DNA of 64,000 nt from JAWKOK01 sp963765875 (GTDB lineage Bacteria > Chloroflexota > Anaerolineae > Caldilineales > Caldilineaceae), in contig CAVXYK010000003.1 of assembly GCA_963765875.1 (NCBI GenBank), positions 1 through 64,000 of the forward strand, in the 5' to 3' direction. Below the pieces are notes generated by a model. It saw only the letters and a list, made by a program, of their open reading frames with translations. It was not told the origin of the DNA and ran no database searches. Shown here piece by piece: positions 47,303-57,201 of this stretch. Numbering within the stretch: position 1 is the stretch's first letter; each line of letters starts with the position of its first letter. The position numbers and the translations under genes are program-made.

Positions 47303-48148
47303 TTAGTTCAGCCGAGTGACGCCGTTTTCACCGCCGGCCCAAGTGCCGTCCGACGTATCCAGCAGAATCAACGCCGGGCTGCTGTCAGGTACCTGCTCCC
47401 ACGCTAGGCCATCGCTCGACCGCCAGAGCAGTTGATCATCGCTCAACAGCCAGCCGTCCGACGTAGCCGTCAAGGCGTCGATGCGGTCAGGCGCGTCTGC
47501 GACCAGCTCAAATGTGCGGCCCCCGTCGGTGGAACGCCACAGACCTGCATCTTCCGTGCCGGCCAGCACCTGACCGTTCTCATGAAAATCGGGCGCCACA
47601 GCGATAACTTGCACGACAGAGTCAACGCCCTCGGCGCGCCGCCAGCCTAGCCCGCCATTGGGCGACCGGTAGATGCCGGTCTCTGTGCCGGCAAAGACGA
47701 CCTCCCAGCGGGGCCAGTTCGATGCAGGAGAAACAGGAGCCCAGGCAATCGCCAACAGTGCATAGTCCTGCAAACCGAAGTTGCAGACCGACCAGCTTTG
47801 TCCTCGATTCCGGGTGCGCAAGATGCCGCCTTCAACGCTGCCGGCCAACATCACGCCTGTCTTGGAGACGTCCGGATCTGAGGCAATACACATAACCGGT
47901 CCAGAGACGCCATCCATCCACGAAGCCTGCCAGTAGGAACCCTCATCGGGCGAGAAGGCGACGCCATGGGGTGAACCGCCGACCAACAAGTGGTCATCAG
48001 CAGCGGCGCAACAGGCGAGTTCGGATTGAGGCTGAGGCAAAGCCTTCAGATCGAATCCATCGCTGTTCGTTTCGACCGAAAACAGCCCCTCCGGCCCTGC
48101 AGCCCAGAGTCTATTGTCATTGTAGCTAAGCGAAAGAATGATAGGCAT
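47303..48148 (-). CDS. BNR/YCF48-like beta-propeller protein
   Basis: 281 residues without a signal peptide. Five to six propeller blades with the Asp-box-like words SPDEGSYWQASW, TRNRGQSWSVC, SPNGGLGWRRAEG, STDGGRTFELVAD and SSDGLAWEQV, and tryptophans typical of sialidase/Vps10-type propellers. Probably a binding or scaffolding protein. Its start is 13 bp after the GroEL-paralog stop, and no terminator separates them, so the two are probably one operon. Confidence 0.75.
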   Translation of the reverse strand: MPIILSLSYNDNRLWAAGPEGLFSVETNSDGFDLKALPQPQSELACCAAADDHLLVGGSPHGVAFSPDEGSYWQASWMDGVSGPVMCIASDPDVSKTGVMLAGSVEGGILRTRNRGQSWSVCNFGLQDYALLAIAWAPVSPASNWPRWEVVFAGTETGIYRSPNGGLGWRRAEGVDSVVQVIAVAPDFHENGQVLAGTEDAGLWRSTDGGRTFELVADAPDRIDALTATSDGWLLSDDQLLWRSSDGLAWEQVPDSSPALILLDTSDGTWAGGENGVTRLN

Positions 48149-48160
48149 ATAAATTTCTGT

Positions 48161-49792
48161 TTAGGTGGTAAGCACTTGCTCAGGATTTTTGTGGTACACA
48201 ATGGTATCGGTGGAGAGAACCATCATGGCTCCACTGACCGCTGTCTTCAGCACCAATGCAGCGACATCAGCCACATCCAATACACCGGACTCGAAGGCAT
48301 CGACCGTCTTACCGGTTATCGCATCGTAAGTGGCAGGTGCGCCTGCCTCTTCAATCTGATTCCGAATCACAGAAGGCGATTGAGTGCCTGTGTTGATCAC
48401 AATCTGTTCCAACGGTTTTGAGAGTGCATTGGCCAGCAGATTGATGCCGATCGTGGTATCCTCAGCATGATCGCCTTTGCGGGCTGCATCGCGCAGCACC
48501 TGCGCGCAATGGACATAGGCAGCGCCTCCGCCCGCAACAACACCATTGCGCTGGGCCGCAGAGAGCACCTTAAACGCCCGTTCCGCCTGGCTCTCTCGAT
48601 GAGCGCGTTCGGTGCGTGTCAGGGCGCCGATCTTCAGTTCACCGACGCCGCCCGACAGGGTCGAAAGTCGCTTGATCACCGTGGGACGATCTTCATCATC
48701 CATGGGCAGCGTGTTGAGGTAGGCCCGGAGGTTGGTCACCTCTTCTTGTATCGACGGACGCTTGGCATCCTGCGGCAGGACGACCAGCGCCTTGGTGCCG
48801 AATTCGATACGCAAGGCCTCGCCGAGATCATCCGGCTGGACGCTTCCCAGGCGGCGACCGCCGTCGCCGCCCAGCAATCTTGCACCGGTCATCAGGGTCA
48901 GATCACTTTTGGCAAAACGGAGCTCATCGCCGACTGATGAGAGTTTCACAGCCAGAATATCGAGCTTCTTCTTTTCCTTTTCCGCCTGGTTGTTGGTAAC
49001 CAAAAGATTCAGCGCCTCGCCACTCACGTTTCTGGCGATGACGACCAACGCCTTTGCCCCCTTGGCAATGGCTGCCTCCATCAATGGAATCACCTGGTCG
49101 GTCTGGCTGAGCGTCTCATCGACCAATGCAATCGCGGGCGCGCTAACCAAGGCGGCCTTATGCGCGACATCGGTGTAGAAATACATGCTGCTGATTTCGG
49201 CCTTGTAATGTGCGCCCGCGATGTAACGACGCTCCAAGTAGGGAGCGACATACTTCTCGATAATGATATGGGCATCCGCGCCGAGCAGATAGCTCATTTC
49301 ACCCAGAACCGCGGAGAGCGCATCGTCGTTGGTGATGGTGCGCGCAACTGCCGCCAGTTCATCCTCGCTCTGCACTGGGCGGCTCTGGGCCTGCAAGGCT
49401 TCAAGCGCCAACTCGGAGGCGTGGTTGAGACCACGGGACAACTGCATGGCATTCACACCGCTGGCCAGCAAACGAGTTCCCTCGTTGAAGATGGCCCTGG
49501 TCAGCACGGCGGTTGTAGCACCGCCATCTCCAGCCCGCTGGCCGATGCGCCAGATGATGTTGCGCATGGCCATGGCCCCTATGTCAAGCTTGGGATCGCC
49601 CAGGCTGATGATGCGCCGCACGGCCACAGATGAGTCGCTTAAGAACTCATATCTACTGGATCGTTCACTCTCGCTGACGACAAAACCGCCGGTCGGTCCC
49701 AAAGTGGGCGCCAGGAGATCAGCGATAATGTTCAAGCCGCGTGCAAAGTGCTTCTGAGAAGTCGGTTGACCGATTACTTGGGGTCGATTCAT
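48161..49792 (-). CDS. Divergent GroEL paralog with altered ATPase residues
   Basis: 543 residues, full chaperonin length. It aligns without gaps to GroEL in key places: LAPTLGPTGGFVV, LSDSSVAV (Asp52 kept), RAGDGGATTAVL (GDGTTT changed to GDGGAT), STLSGGVGELKIGA and NGVVAGGGAAYV. The position of Asp398, essential for ATP hydrolysis in E. coli GroEL, is Arg here (SQAERAFKVLSAA, codon 48580-48578). No groES and no GGM tail. It likely binds without normal ATP cycling, or plays a specialised role with the following beta-propeller. Family assignment is sure; function is not. Confidence 0.85.
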   Translation of the reverse strand: MNRPQVIGQPTSQKHFARGLNIIADLLAPTLGPTGGFVVSESERSSRYEFLSDSSVAVRRIISLGDPKLDIGAMAMRNIIWRIGQRAGDGGATTAVLTRAIFNEGTRLLASGVNAMQLSRGLNHASELALEALQAQSRPVQSEDELAAVARTITNDDALSAVLGEMSYLLGADAHIIIEKYVAPYLERRYIAGAHYKAEISSMYFYTDVAHKAALVSAPAIALVDETLSQTDQVIPLMEAAIAKGAKALVVIARNVSGEALNLLVTNNQAEKEKKKLDILAVKLSSVGDELRFAKSDLTLMTGARLLGGDGGRRLGSVQPDDLGEALRIEFGTKALVVLPQDAKRPSIQEEVTNLRAYLNTLPMDDEDRPTVIKRLSTLSGGVGELKIGALTRTERAHRESQAERAFKVLSAAQRNGVVAGGGAAYVHCAQVLRDAARKGDHAEDTTIGINLLANALSKPLEQIVINTGTQSPSVIRNQIEEAGAPATYDAITGKTVDAFESGVLDVADVAALVLKTAVSGAMMVLSTDTIVYHKNPEQVLTT

Positions 49793-49916
49793 ATTTTGAC
49801 TGCTTATTAGATATGCTTAGTGGTATGTCGAGATGGAATCGTCGCTAGTGTACGCGATTTTCCGGTTGAAAACAAATTTCCGACGACACCGATTCGAGTA
49901 TTCTACGTAAACAAAA

Positions 49917-49957
49917 ACCGGAGAAATCGAACCGTCGAGCACTTCGATTTCTCCGGT
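49917..49957 (-). terminator. Terminator after the Trm112-like gene
   Basis: ACCGGAGAAATCGAA (49917-49931) and its complement (49943-49957) form a 15-bp stem; on the minus strand TTTTTGTTT follows. Confidence 0.85.
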
Positions 49958-50000
49958 CTATGGGCTACCGAGGAACGTACGGATTAACCAGCCAACAGCG

Positions 50001-50384
50001 CTAGGCTGATGCGGTCTTGTCTTCGGTTTGAGCGGATGCATTCACCAAGCTGGCATCCTGATACTTCTTGCCTTCTTCAATCAGCATGACCGGTATGCCG
50101 TTGCGAATGGGATACTTGTACCCATTGCGCGGATTCAGCAAGAATTTGCCGTCGTCCACCAATTCAAGCGGGCCTTTGTCTTCCGGGCAGACCAGGATCT
50201 TGAGCAACTCTTCGCTGACCTCCCCGCCTAGCGGAGCCTCATCCAACGATTGCACCGGCTCTGATGGTAAAACACCGCTTCCAGAACCCAAGCCACTTTC
50301 AGACGGCGCCAGCAATGTCTTTACCACATATGCGACGCCGGCGACCACCGCCGCAAACACAAAAAACCGGAATAGCTTTTTCAT
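50001..50384 (-). CDS. Membrane-anchored Trm112/YcaR-like protein
   Basis: 127 residues. An N-terminal helix (LFRFFVFAAVVAGVAYVV) and a Ser/Gly-rich linker precede a Trm112-like domain: LLKILVCPEDKGPLELVDDG, FLLNPRNGYKYPIRNGIPVML. The usual domain has four Cys or a reduced set; only one Cys (VCPEDKG) remains, so zinc binding is doubtful. Trm112 partners activate methyltransferases; anchoring one to the membrane is unusual. No methyltransferase is adjacent. Confidence 0.75.
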   Translation of the reverse strand: MKKLFRFFVFAAVVAGVAYVVKTLLAPSESGLGSGSGVLPSEPVQSLDEAPLGGEVSEELLKILVCPEDKGPLELVDDGKFLLNPRNGYKYPIRNGIPVMLIEEGKKYQDASLVNASAQTEDKTASA

Positions 50385-50560
50385 CGCCTTACTCCATATG
50401 GTTAATCGATAATCAAAATTTGCGTACCTGTCTCCAATAGTAGCACAAAACCGATGCTAAGAACAATGGTAGAGTTAATCCAGTTTTACGGATTTTCAGG
50501 CGACGCCGGGTTGAGTCTTCGCGAACAGAGCATCGATGACACTGCTACAAAAAGGTCTCA

Positions 50561-50634
50561 TTCACCACGGAGACACGGAGGGGGCACAGAGGTTCACAGA
50601 GGAAAAGCTCTTCCCATCTGCGTTCATCTGTGGC
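50561..50634. repeat. Intergenic CACGGAGACACGGAG / CATCTGTGG repeat words
   Basis: Within the 307-bp gap 50385-50691, TTCACCACGGAGACACGGAG with GGCACAGAGGTTCACAGAGG is followed by CATCTGCGTTCATCTGTGGC. It has no coding character and resembles intergenic repeat words elsewhere in this window. Confidence 0.5.
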
Positions 50635-50691
50635 TTAATTATTGTTTTTCCAGTGAAGTCACCGATGGACTGCGATATTGTCGATGGTTGA

Positions 50692-52155
50692 TCACGCCCG
50701 ACTAACCAGCACCAAAGCGTCCCGCATTGGTACTTTCAGGCCGGTCAATCTGCCGTCCGCTACTGTGTGATCTCCCTGATTCCAGACAGCGGTGAAGGTG
50801 CGTCCCTCCAGGCCATGGTTGTTCAACGATAGATCGACAACCGCCGCGGATTCGTTGATGTTGAAGGCAACAATCACACACTCATTTTCGAGCTGCCGTT
50901 GGAAGACGAAAAGGCCGCCGGCGGCATAGAGAATTTCGAACTTGCCCGTGCGCAACGATGGATGCTCATGACGCATGCGTATGGCTCGCCGGTGGAAATC
51001 GAGCAGTTCAACGTCCCATTCGCTCTCCTCATGCCAGGGAAAGGTCCCTCGGCAATCCGGATCGTTGGCCCCGACCATACCGACCTCATCGCCGTAGTAG
51101 ATGCACGGTGCGCCAGGCATGGTCATTTGGAAGAGGACGCAGAGCCGCAGCGCACGCTTGTCTCCACCTACAGTCCAAAGCGTACGCGCCGTATCGTGGC
51201 TGTCCATGAGGTTCAGCTGAGCCGTCACAACCTCCCAATCATAGAGCGTCAACATCCGTTCAACCGTGTGCGAAAACTGCGTCGTAGAGAGCTTCGAGAG
51301 TGCGAATCCTCCTGGTTCATAGTCGGTACGCAGGGTCTCACGACCGAAGTAGCCAAGCGCGGCACGATTGAACACATAGTTCATCACAGCGTCAAAGCGA
51401 TCCCCTTGCAGCCACTCCTCGGCCTCATGCCAGATCTCGCCGACAATGTAGGCATCCGGGTTGGCTTCTTTGACCACACGTCGAAAATCCTGCCAAAAAG
51501 GCACATCGTCGATCTCCTCGGGGACGTCCAATCGCCAGCCATCGGCCCCAAAGTCGATCCAGTGCTTGGCAACTGTGAGCAAATAGTCACGCACTCCTTG
51601 ATTCTTGATATTGAACTTGGGCAGTGCCGGTATGTCCCACCACGCAGCATAGTTGTGAGGGTTCTCCTCGTCGTGGACGTACGGTCGCAACGGCCAGTCT
51701 TGAACCAGAAACCAGTCCAGATACGGCGAGTTGCCTCCCTCTTCAAGTATATGATGGAAGGCCCAAAAGCCGCGGCTGGCGTGGTTGAAGACGCCGTCGA
51801 TCACGATGCGCATGTCGCGGGCATGGGCGGCGTCAAGCAGCGCCCGAAAGGCAACATCGCCGCCTAGTAGTGGATCAACAGCCATGAAGTCATAGGTGTG
51901 GTAGCGATGGTTTGAGGCCGAAACAAAGATGGGGTTCAGATAGATGGCTGTGATGCCGAGTTCCTGAAGATAGTCCAGCTTTTCCACAATGCCATAGAGA
52001 TCGCCACCCTGGTATCCTTGTTCGCCAGGTGGTGTTCCCCAGGGCTTGAACTCGATCCCTCTCGAATGTTCAATTTTATCGCTACGCGCAAAACGGTCCG
52101 GAAAAATCTGATAGAACAGCGCATTCTTGACCCAATCGGGCGTGTTGACCGACAT
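50692..52155 (-). CDS. GH13 alpha-amylase family glycosidase (neopullulanase/cyclomaltodextrinase-like)
   Basis: 487 residues, no signal peptide, so intracellular. Start 52155 (MSVNTPDWVKNALFYQIFPD). GH13 regions: DGVFNHASRGFW, DGWRLDVPEEID (Asp nucleophile), YIVGEIWHEAEEW (Glu acid/base) and LMDSHDTART (third Asp). The C-terminal beta domain includes FQRQLENECVIVAFN. It would hydrolyse maltodextrins or cyclodextrins taken up by the cell. The gene is divergent from an aminopeptidase; a sugar importer is 6 kb away but not obviously linked. Confidence 0.9.
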   Translation of the reverse strand: MSVNTPDWVKNALFYQIFPDRFARSDKIEHSRGIEFKPWGTPPGEQGYQGGDLYGIVEKLDYLQELGITAIYLNPIFVSASNHRYHTYDFMAVDPLLGGDVAFRALLDAAHARDMRIVIDGVFNHASRGFWAFHHILEEGGNSPYLDWFLVQDWPLRPYVHDEENPHNYAAWWDIPALPKFNIKNQGVRDYLLTVAKHWIDFGADGWRLDVPEEIDDVPFWQDFRRVVKEANPDAYIVGEIWHEAEEWLQGDRFDAVMNYVFNRAALGYFGRETLRTDYEPGGFALSKLSTTQFSHTVERMLTLYDWEVVTAQLNLMDSHDTARTLWTVGGDKRALRLCVLFQMTMPGAPCIYYGDEVGMVGANDPDCRGTFPWHEESEWDVELLDFHRRAIRMRHEHPSLRTGKFEILYAAGGLFVFQRQLENECVIVAFNINESAAVVDLSLNNHGLEGRTFTAVWNQGDHTVADGRLTGLKVPMRDALVLVSRA

Positions 52156-52291
52156 AGCCTTCACCTCAATAATGGTATACGAATAAATGCATACGACAAT
52201 CAGGGTTCCGCAAAACCCAGACATTCAACGGATTGTGGCATACAGTCAACCGCGTGTCAATTGTAATCGGAATCGCCTAGGTGATACCATC

Positions 52292-52319
52292 TTGTTCCAT
52301 TCCCGAAATGGTATACAAT
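52292..52319 (+). promoter_or_regulatory. Promoter of the M29 aminopeptidase gene
   Basis: TTGTTC (52292-52297), 16-bp spacer, TACAAT (52314-52319), about 69 bp before the GTG start. The word GGTATAC occurs here and again near 52175, in front of the divergent GH13 gene, and may be a shared control site. Confidence 0.5.
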
Positions 52320-52387
52320 AGAAGTGTCTTCCGCATTTACCATGGAGACGCACAAGTGCACTGAGAAGATTAGAAAAGGAGAAAGTC

Positions 52388-53491
52388 GTGGGCGATCCAC
52401 GGATTGAAAAACTGGCGGATGTGCTCGTCAACTACAGCGCCGAGATTCAGCCCGGCGACTGGGTTCTCGTCAGCGGGCATGTGCTGGCCCTCCCGCTTCT
52501 CGAAGAGGTCGTCAGACATGTGGTGCGTGCGGGCGGACATCCCACAGTGCAGTTGGATGCCGACGGCATAGCCACAGCCAAGTTGGAGGAAGCCGCCGAA
52601 GAGCAGCTTTCCTTTGTCTCGCCGAGTAGGCGGCTGATGGCCGACAAATTGGATGCGCGTATTGTGGTGCGCGCGGCCTCCAACACGCGCAACCTCAGCC
52701 ACATCGATCCCAAGAAACAGCAGATCCGGCAGAACGCTCAGCACGAACTGCGCCAGACATTGAGGGCACGCACGGCAGCCGGCAACCATCGCTGGACGTT
52801 GACCCAGTATCCCTGTCCTGCTTACGCTCAGGAAGCCGACATGAGCCTGAGTGAGTTCGAGGATTTCGTCTACGCCGCCACCTATGCCGACCAGCCCGAT
52901 CCGGTAGCATGCTGGCAGAGGGTCCACGACGAACAGCAGCGCCTGGTCGACTGGTTGGTAGGCAAGAAGAATGTGGAAGTGCGCGGCCCCAATGTGGAGA
53001 TGACACTCTCCATCACCGGACGCACGTTCATCAACAGCGACGGCAAGCGCAACATGCCCAGCGGCGAGATTTTCACTGGCCCGGTCGAGGACTCAGTCAA
53101 CGGCTGGGTTCGCTTCACCTATCCGGCCATTCGGCAGGGCCGCGAGGTCAGCGGTGTCGAGTTTGAATTCAAAGAGGGCAAAGTCGTCAACGCCCGAGCT
53201 GAGAAGAATGAGGACTATCTGCTGTCGCAACTGGACAGCGACGCCGGGTCCCGTTATCTGGGTGAGTTCGCCGTGGGCACCAACTACCAGATTCAGCGCT
53301 TCACCAAGAGTATTCTCTTTGACGAAAAGATCGGCGGCACCATACATATGGCCATTGGCTCCGGCTATCCAGAGACCGGCAGCCAGAACCAGTCCAGCGT
53401 CCACTGGGACTTCATCTGCGACATGCGCAACGAGAGCGAAATTGTGGTGGATGGGGAGTTGTTTTATAAGGATGGAGAGTTTCAAATATAA
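52388..53491 (+). CDS. M29-family aminopeptidase (AmpS/AmpT type)
   Basis: 367-residue two-metal aminopeptidase. GTG 52388 is the start, with AAAAGGAGA 7 bases upstream. N-terminal domain YSAEIQPGDWVLVSG; catalytic domain NVEMTLSITGRTFINSDGKR, MPSGEIFTGPVEDSVNG (metal-binding Glu), EFAVGTNYQI (Glu), GTIHMAIGSGYPETG (His), SSVHWDFICDM (His, Asp). Length and motif order are normal. Releases N-terminal amino acids from peptides in the cytoplasm. Confidence 0.93.
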   Translation: MGDPRIEKLADVLVNYSAEIQPGDWVLVSGHVLALPLLEEVVRHVVRAGGHPTVQLDADGIATAKLEEAAEEQLSFVSPSRRLMADKLDARIVVRAASNTRNLSHIDPKKQQIRQNAQHELRQTLRARTAAGNHRWTLTQYPCPAYAQEADMSLSEFEDFVYAATYADQPDPVACWQRVHDEQQRLVDWLVGKKNVEVRGPNVEMTLSITGRTFINSDGKRNMPSGEIFTGPVEDSVNGWVRFTYPAIRQGREVSGVEFEFKEGKVVNARAEKNEDYLLSQLDSDAGSRYLGEFAVGTNYQIQRFTKSILFDEKIGGTIHMAIGSGYPETGSQNQSSVHWDFICDMRNESEIVVDGELFYKDGEFQI

Positions 53492-53499
53492 AATGCACT

Positions 53500-53627
53500 A
53501 CTTGCTGCGTACTGCTTGCTACGTAAAGTTTCGTTGACGTAGCGGTTCGCCGAACTGACCAGGGCAGTCACAAGATGATCCATCATAGAAAATCGGATCT
53601 CAGCCAAAAGTCACGCAGCAAGTAGCA
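53500..53627. repeat. Inverted repeat with GCAAGTAG/CTACTTGC words
   Basis: CTACTTGCTGCGT (53500-53512) is perfectly complementary to 53615-53627. Each arm continues into near-repeats (CTGCTTGCTACGT; CACGCAGAAAGCAGC). Spacer about 100 bp. It fills the gap between M29 and CBS genes. Confidence 0.55.
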
Positions 53628-53660
53628 CGCAGAAAGCAGCATCCAAGGAGACCAAGCCCC

Positions 53661-54149
53661 ATGAACATTAGTGAAATCATGAGCAGCCCGGCCATCACCG
53701 TCGGGCCGTCGACATCGGTCCAGGAGATCGCGCGCATCATGCGTGAGAAGAAGGTCAGCGGCCTGCCCATCGTTGACGATTCGGGTGCGCTGCTGGGCGC
53801 TGTCACCGAACTGGAACTGATTGCCCGCAACGCTCCATTGGAGGAACCGCGCTACATCGCGGTGCTTTCCGGCTACATCCCCACCAGCCTCGAAAAATAC
53901 CGGGACTACAAAGAGCGGTTGCGCCAGGCGCTGGCATCAACGGCCATCGAACTGATGGACGATGATAAAGAGATCGCCACGGTGACGCCGGACACATCCA
54001 CCGACGAGGCGATGCGCCTCATGCTGGATGCAGAGAACTTCATGTTGCCGGTCATCGACGGGGGCAAGGTCGTCGGCGTGGTCTCACGGACAGATGTGGT
54101 GCGCCTGATCGAGCGGCTGGAGTCACAGGACAATGGCCCGACAGAGTGA
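53661..54149 (+). CDS. Two-CBS-domain protein
   Basis: 162 residues made of a CBS pair: MNISEIMSSPAITVGPSTSV and SGLPIVDDSGALLGAVTELE for the first; ELMDDDKEIATVTPDTSTDE with FMLPVIDGGKVVGVVSRTDV for the second. A 45-residue insert (YIAVLSGYIPTSLEKYRDYK) lies between them. AAGGAGA precedes ATG. CBS pairs bind adenine nucleotides and regulate partner proteins; no partner is fused or adjacent. The stop codon overlaps the next inverted repeat. Confidence 0.88.
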   Translation: MNISEIMSSPAITVGPSTSVQEIARIMREKKVSGLPIVDDSGALLGAVTELELIARNAPLEEPRYIAVLSGYIPTSLEKYRDYKERLRQALASTAIELMDDDKEIATVTPDTSTDEAMRLMLDAENFMLPVIDGGKVVGVVSRTDVVRLIERLESQDNGPTE

Positions 54150-54252
54150 CAAGGTGAGGGAGTGACATGATGAAAAATCGAGGAAACAAGAGTGATTAAA
54201 TGTGACTAGGGTCTCACCCCTTCACCTTGTCACCTTGTCACCTTGTCACCCC
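54146..54252. repeat. Inverted repeat with CACCTTGT tandem words
   Basis: GTGACAAGGTGA (54146-54157) is the complement of 54222-54233. The right side carries CACCTTGT three times in tandem (54223-54247, 8-9 bp units). The left arm starts in the CBS gene's stop region. Confidence 0.6.
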
Positions 54253-54259
54253 CATCCCC

Positions 54260-55936
<1,677 letters not shown>

Positions 55937-56216
55937 GGTCTCGCCTCTAACACTAATGCAGGAACATCATTATCCACGAAGGAGTCCGCTGCAAAAAGCT
56001 TTCTTCGCCACAGACGACTCTACTGCAAAACGTAGATTTGCCACAGATTTCCACAGATAAACAACTGATTTTCACAGATGAACTTTGAGCCACTCCTTTG
56101 CTATCCGACCTTATCTGTGGTTATCTGAAGCCATCAGTGTTCATCTGTGGCTGATCTTTTGTGCTTGCAGTGGACTCATCTGTGGCTATCTGTGGCCAAT
56201 TTGCGTGCCCCATCCC
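55937..56216. repeat. CATCTGTGG word-rich gap
   Basis: 280 bp with no gene. From about 56010 both GCCACAGAT.. and ATCTGTGGC words alternate (for example TTGCCACAGATTTCCACAGA and CATCTGTGGCTATCTGTGG), giving overlapping inverted repeats. Confidence 0.55.
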
Positions 56217-56825
56217 CTACCCAGCAGGACGAACTACGGCCTTCCAGGCCAGGTTGTTGCGTACGACAGCCAACTGCGGCCCCTGTTCCGGAAAGAGCAT
56301 TGTCAGCCGATCTACGATATTGAGCATCAGCGGCGGCAGCAACGGATCGCCGGATTGCATCAGCATGGGCATATAGCGCAATGCCAGACGCCCATCCGGG
56401 CCGGTATGGAACCCGTGTACGGTCTGATCATCTAGCCTCGTCACAGGTGCGTTGACTGTTGCGGCCAACGCGGGCATACCCTGTTGAGCAGATCCCTGTT
56501 TATCCAGCCAACCAACAGCCAAGATGCCAACCAGTGTTGCCGTTTCCGAAAGGTAGTCTGGAGAGAACACTTCCAGATCGGTGCGTTCACTCAGACGCGG
56601 CCCCAGGTTTCCGTAATCCGGATTGACCAGGAGCGTGTTGTAGACGACGCCGACCAAAGCCGGGGCCGCCTGTCGTTCACTCCCGGCTAGCTTGATGGCC
56701 ACGAAGGTGCCATAGGCGTAATCGGCAGGCTCCGGCAACGGCTTGAATTCGCCCGGCGCATAGATCTGACAAACATAGTCAGTATGCGAATTTGACTTGA
56801 CGATCTTTCCGATGGTGTTGCTCAT
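56217..56825 (-). CDS. HerA-associated protein, probable HAS-barrel
   Basis: 202 residues, not recognised as a named family. It begins MSNTIGKIVKSNSHTDYVCQ and continues ADYAYGTFVAIKLAG and PALVGVVYNTLLVNPDYGNL, a pattern like the HAS-barrel that opens HerA proteins (glycine-rich beta strands with a VG.V turn). The remainder is unassigned. It is upstream of and co-oriented with herA, 280 bp apart, so a regulatory or loading partner is a reasonable inference only. Confidence 0.55.
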   Translation of the reverse strand: MSNTIGKIVKSNSHTDYVCQIYAPGEFKPLPEPADYAYGTFVAIKLAGSERQAAPALVGVVYNTLLVNPDYGNLGPRLSERTDLEVFSPDYLSETATLVGILAVGWLDKQGSAQQGMPALAATVNAPVTRLDDQTVHGFHTGPDGRLALRYMPMLMQSGDPLLPPLMLNIVDRLTMLFPEQGPQLAVVRNNLAWKAVVRPAG

Positions 56826-57201
56826 GATTGGCTCAATATGCGTCTAGATGTGAGTTCACAAAAAAAGTCCTTTCCTCGGCCCACAGGATTGACACGACAC
56901 ACAAGTCACGTTCCCCGAACGAAATTCGTGACAGTCGTGCCGAGACCACAGAGTCCATCGGAGGATAGGACACAGGAAGTTTGCTTTGACCGAAGCCATA
57001 ACTGCGATTACTCTATGTGACAAGCTACAGTCATGCCGACCAAGGCATAGTCTATGAAACCAGAAAATCTGTTCGGATGCAAATCATTATCCGTGCCCCA
57101 TCGTATTTTCATCTGTGTAAATCTGTGGCAAAAAAGGACTATACCAGCAAAGTCATCGACTACATAGAAAGGACGATCATGGCCAGAAACAGTCTTCAAC
57201 G
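56826..57201. other. Gap between HAS-barrel gene and URO-D gene
   Basis: 376 bp without a clear gene. ATCTGTGTAAATCTGTGGC at 57111-57129 repeats the word pair seen at 44902-44926. GAAAGGA near 57168-57173 precedes an ATG at 57179 that may belong to the URO-D gene. Confidence 0.4.

Noticed and set aside
54223..54252. Tandem CACCTTGT units considered as a CRISPR fragment
   Set aside because: Units are 8-9 bp with no spacers and no cas genes are in the window.
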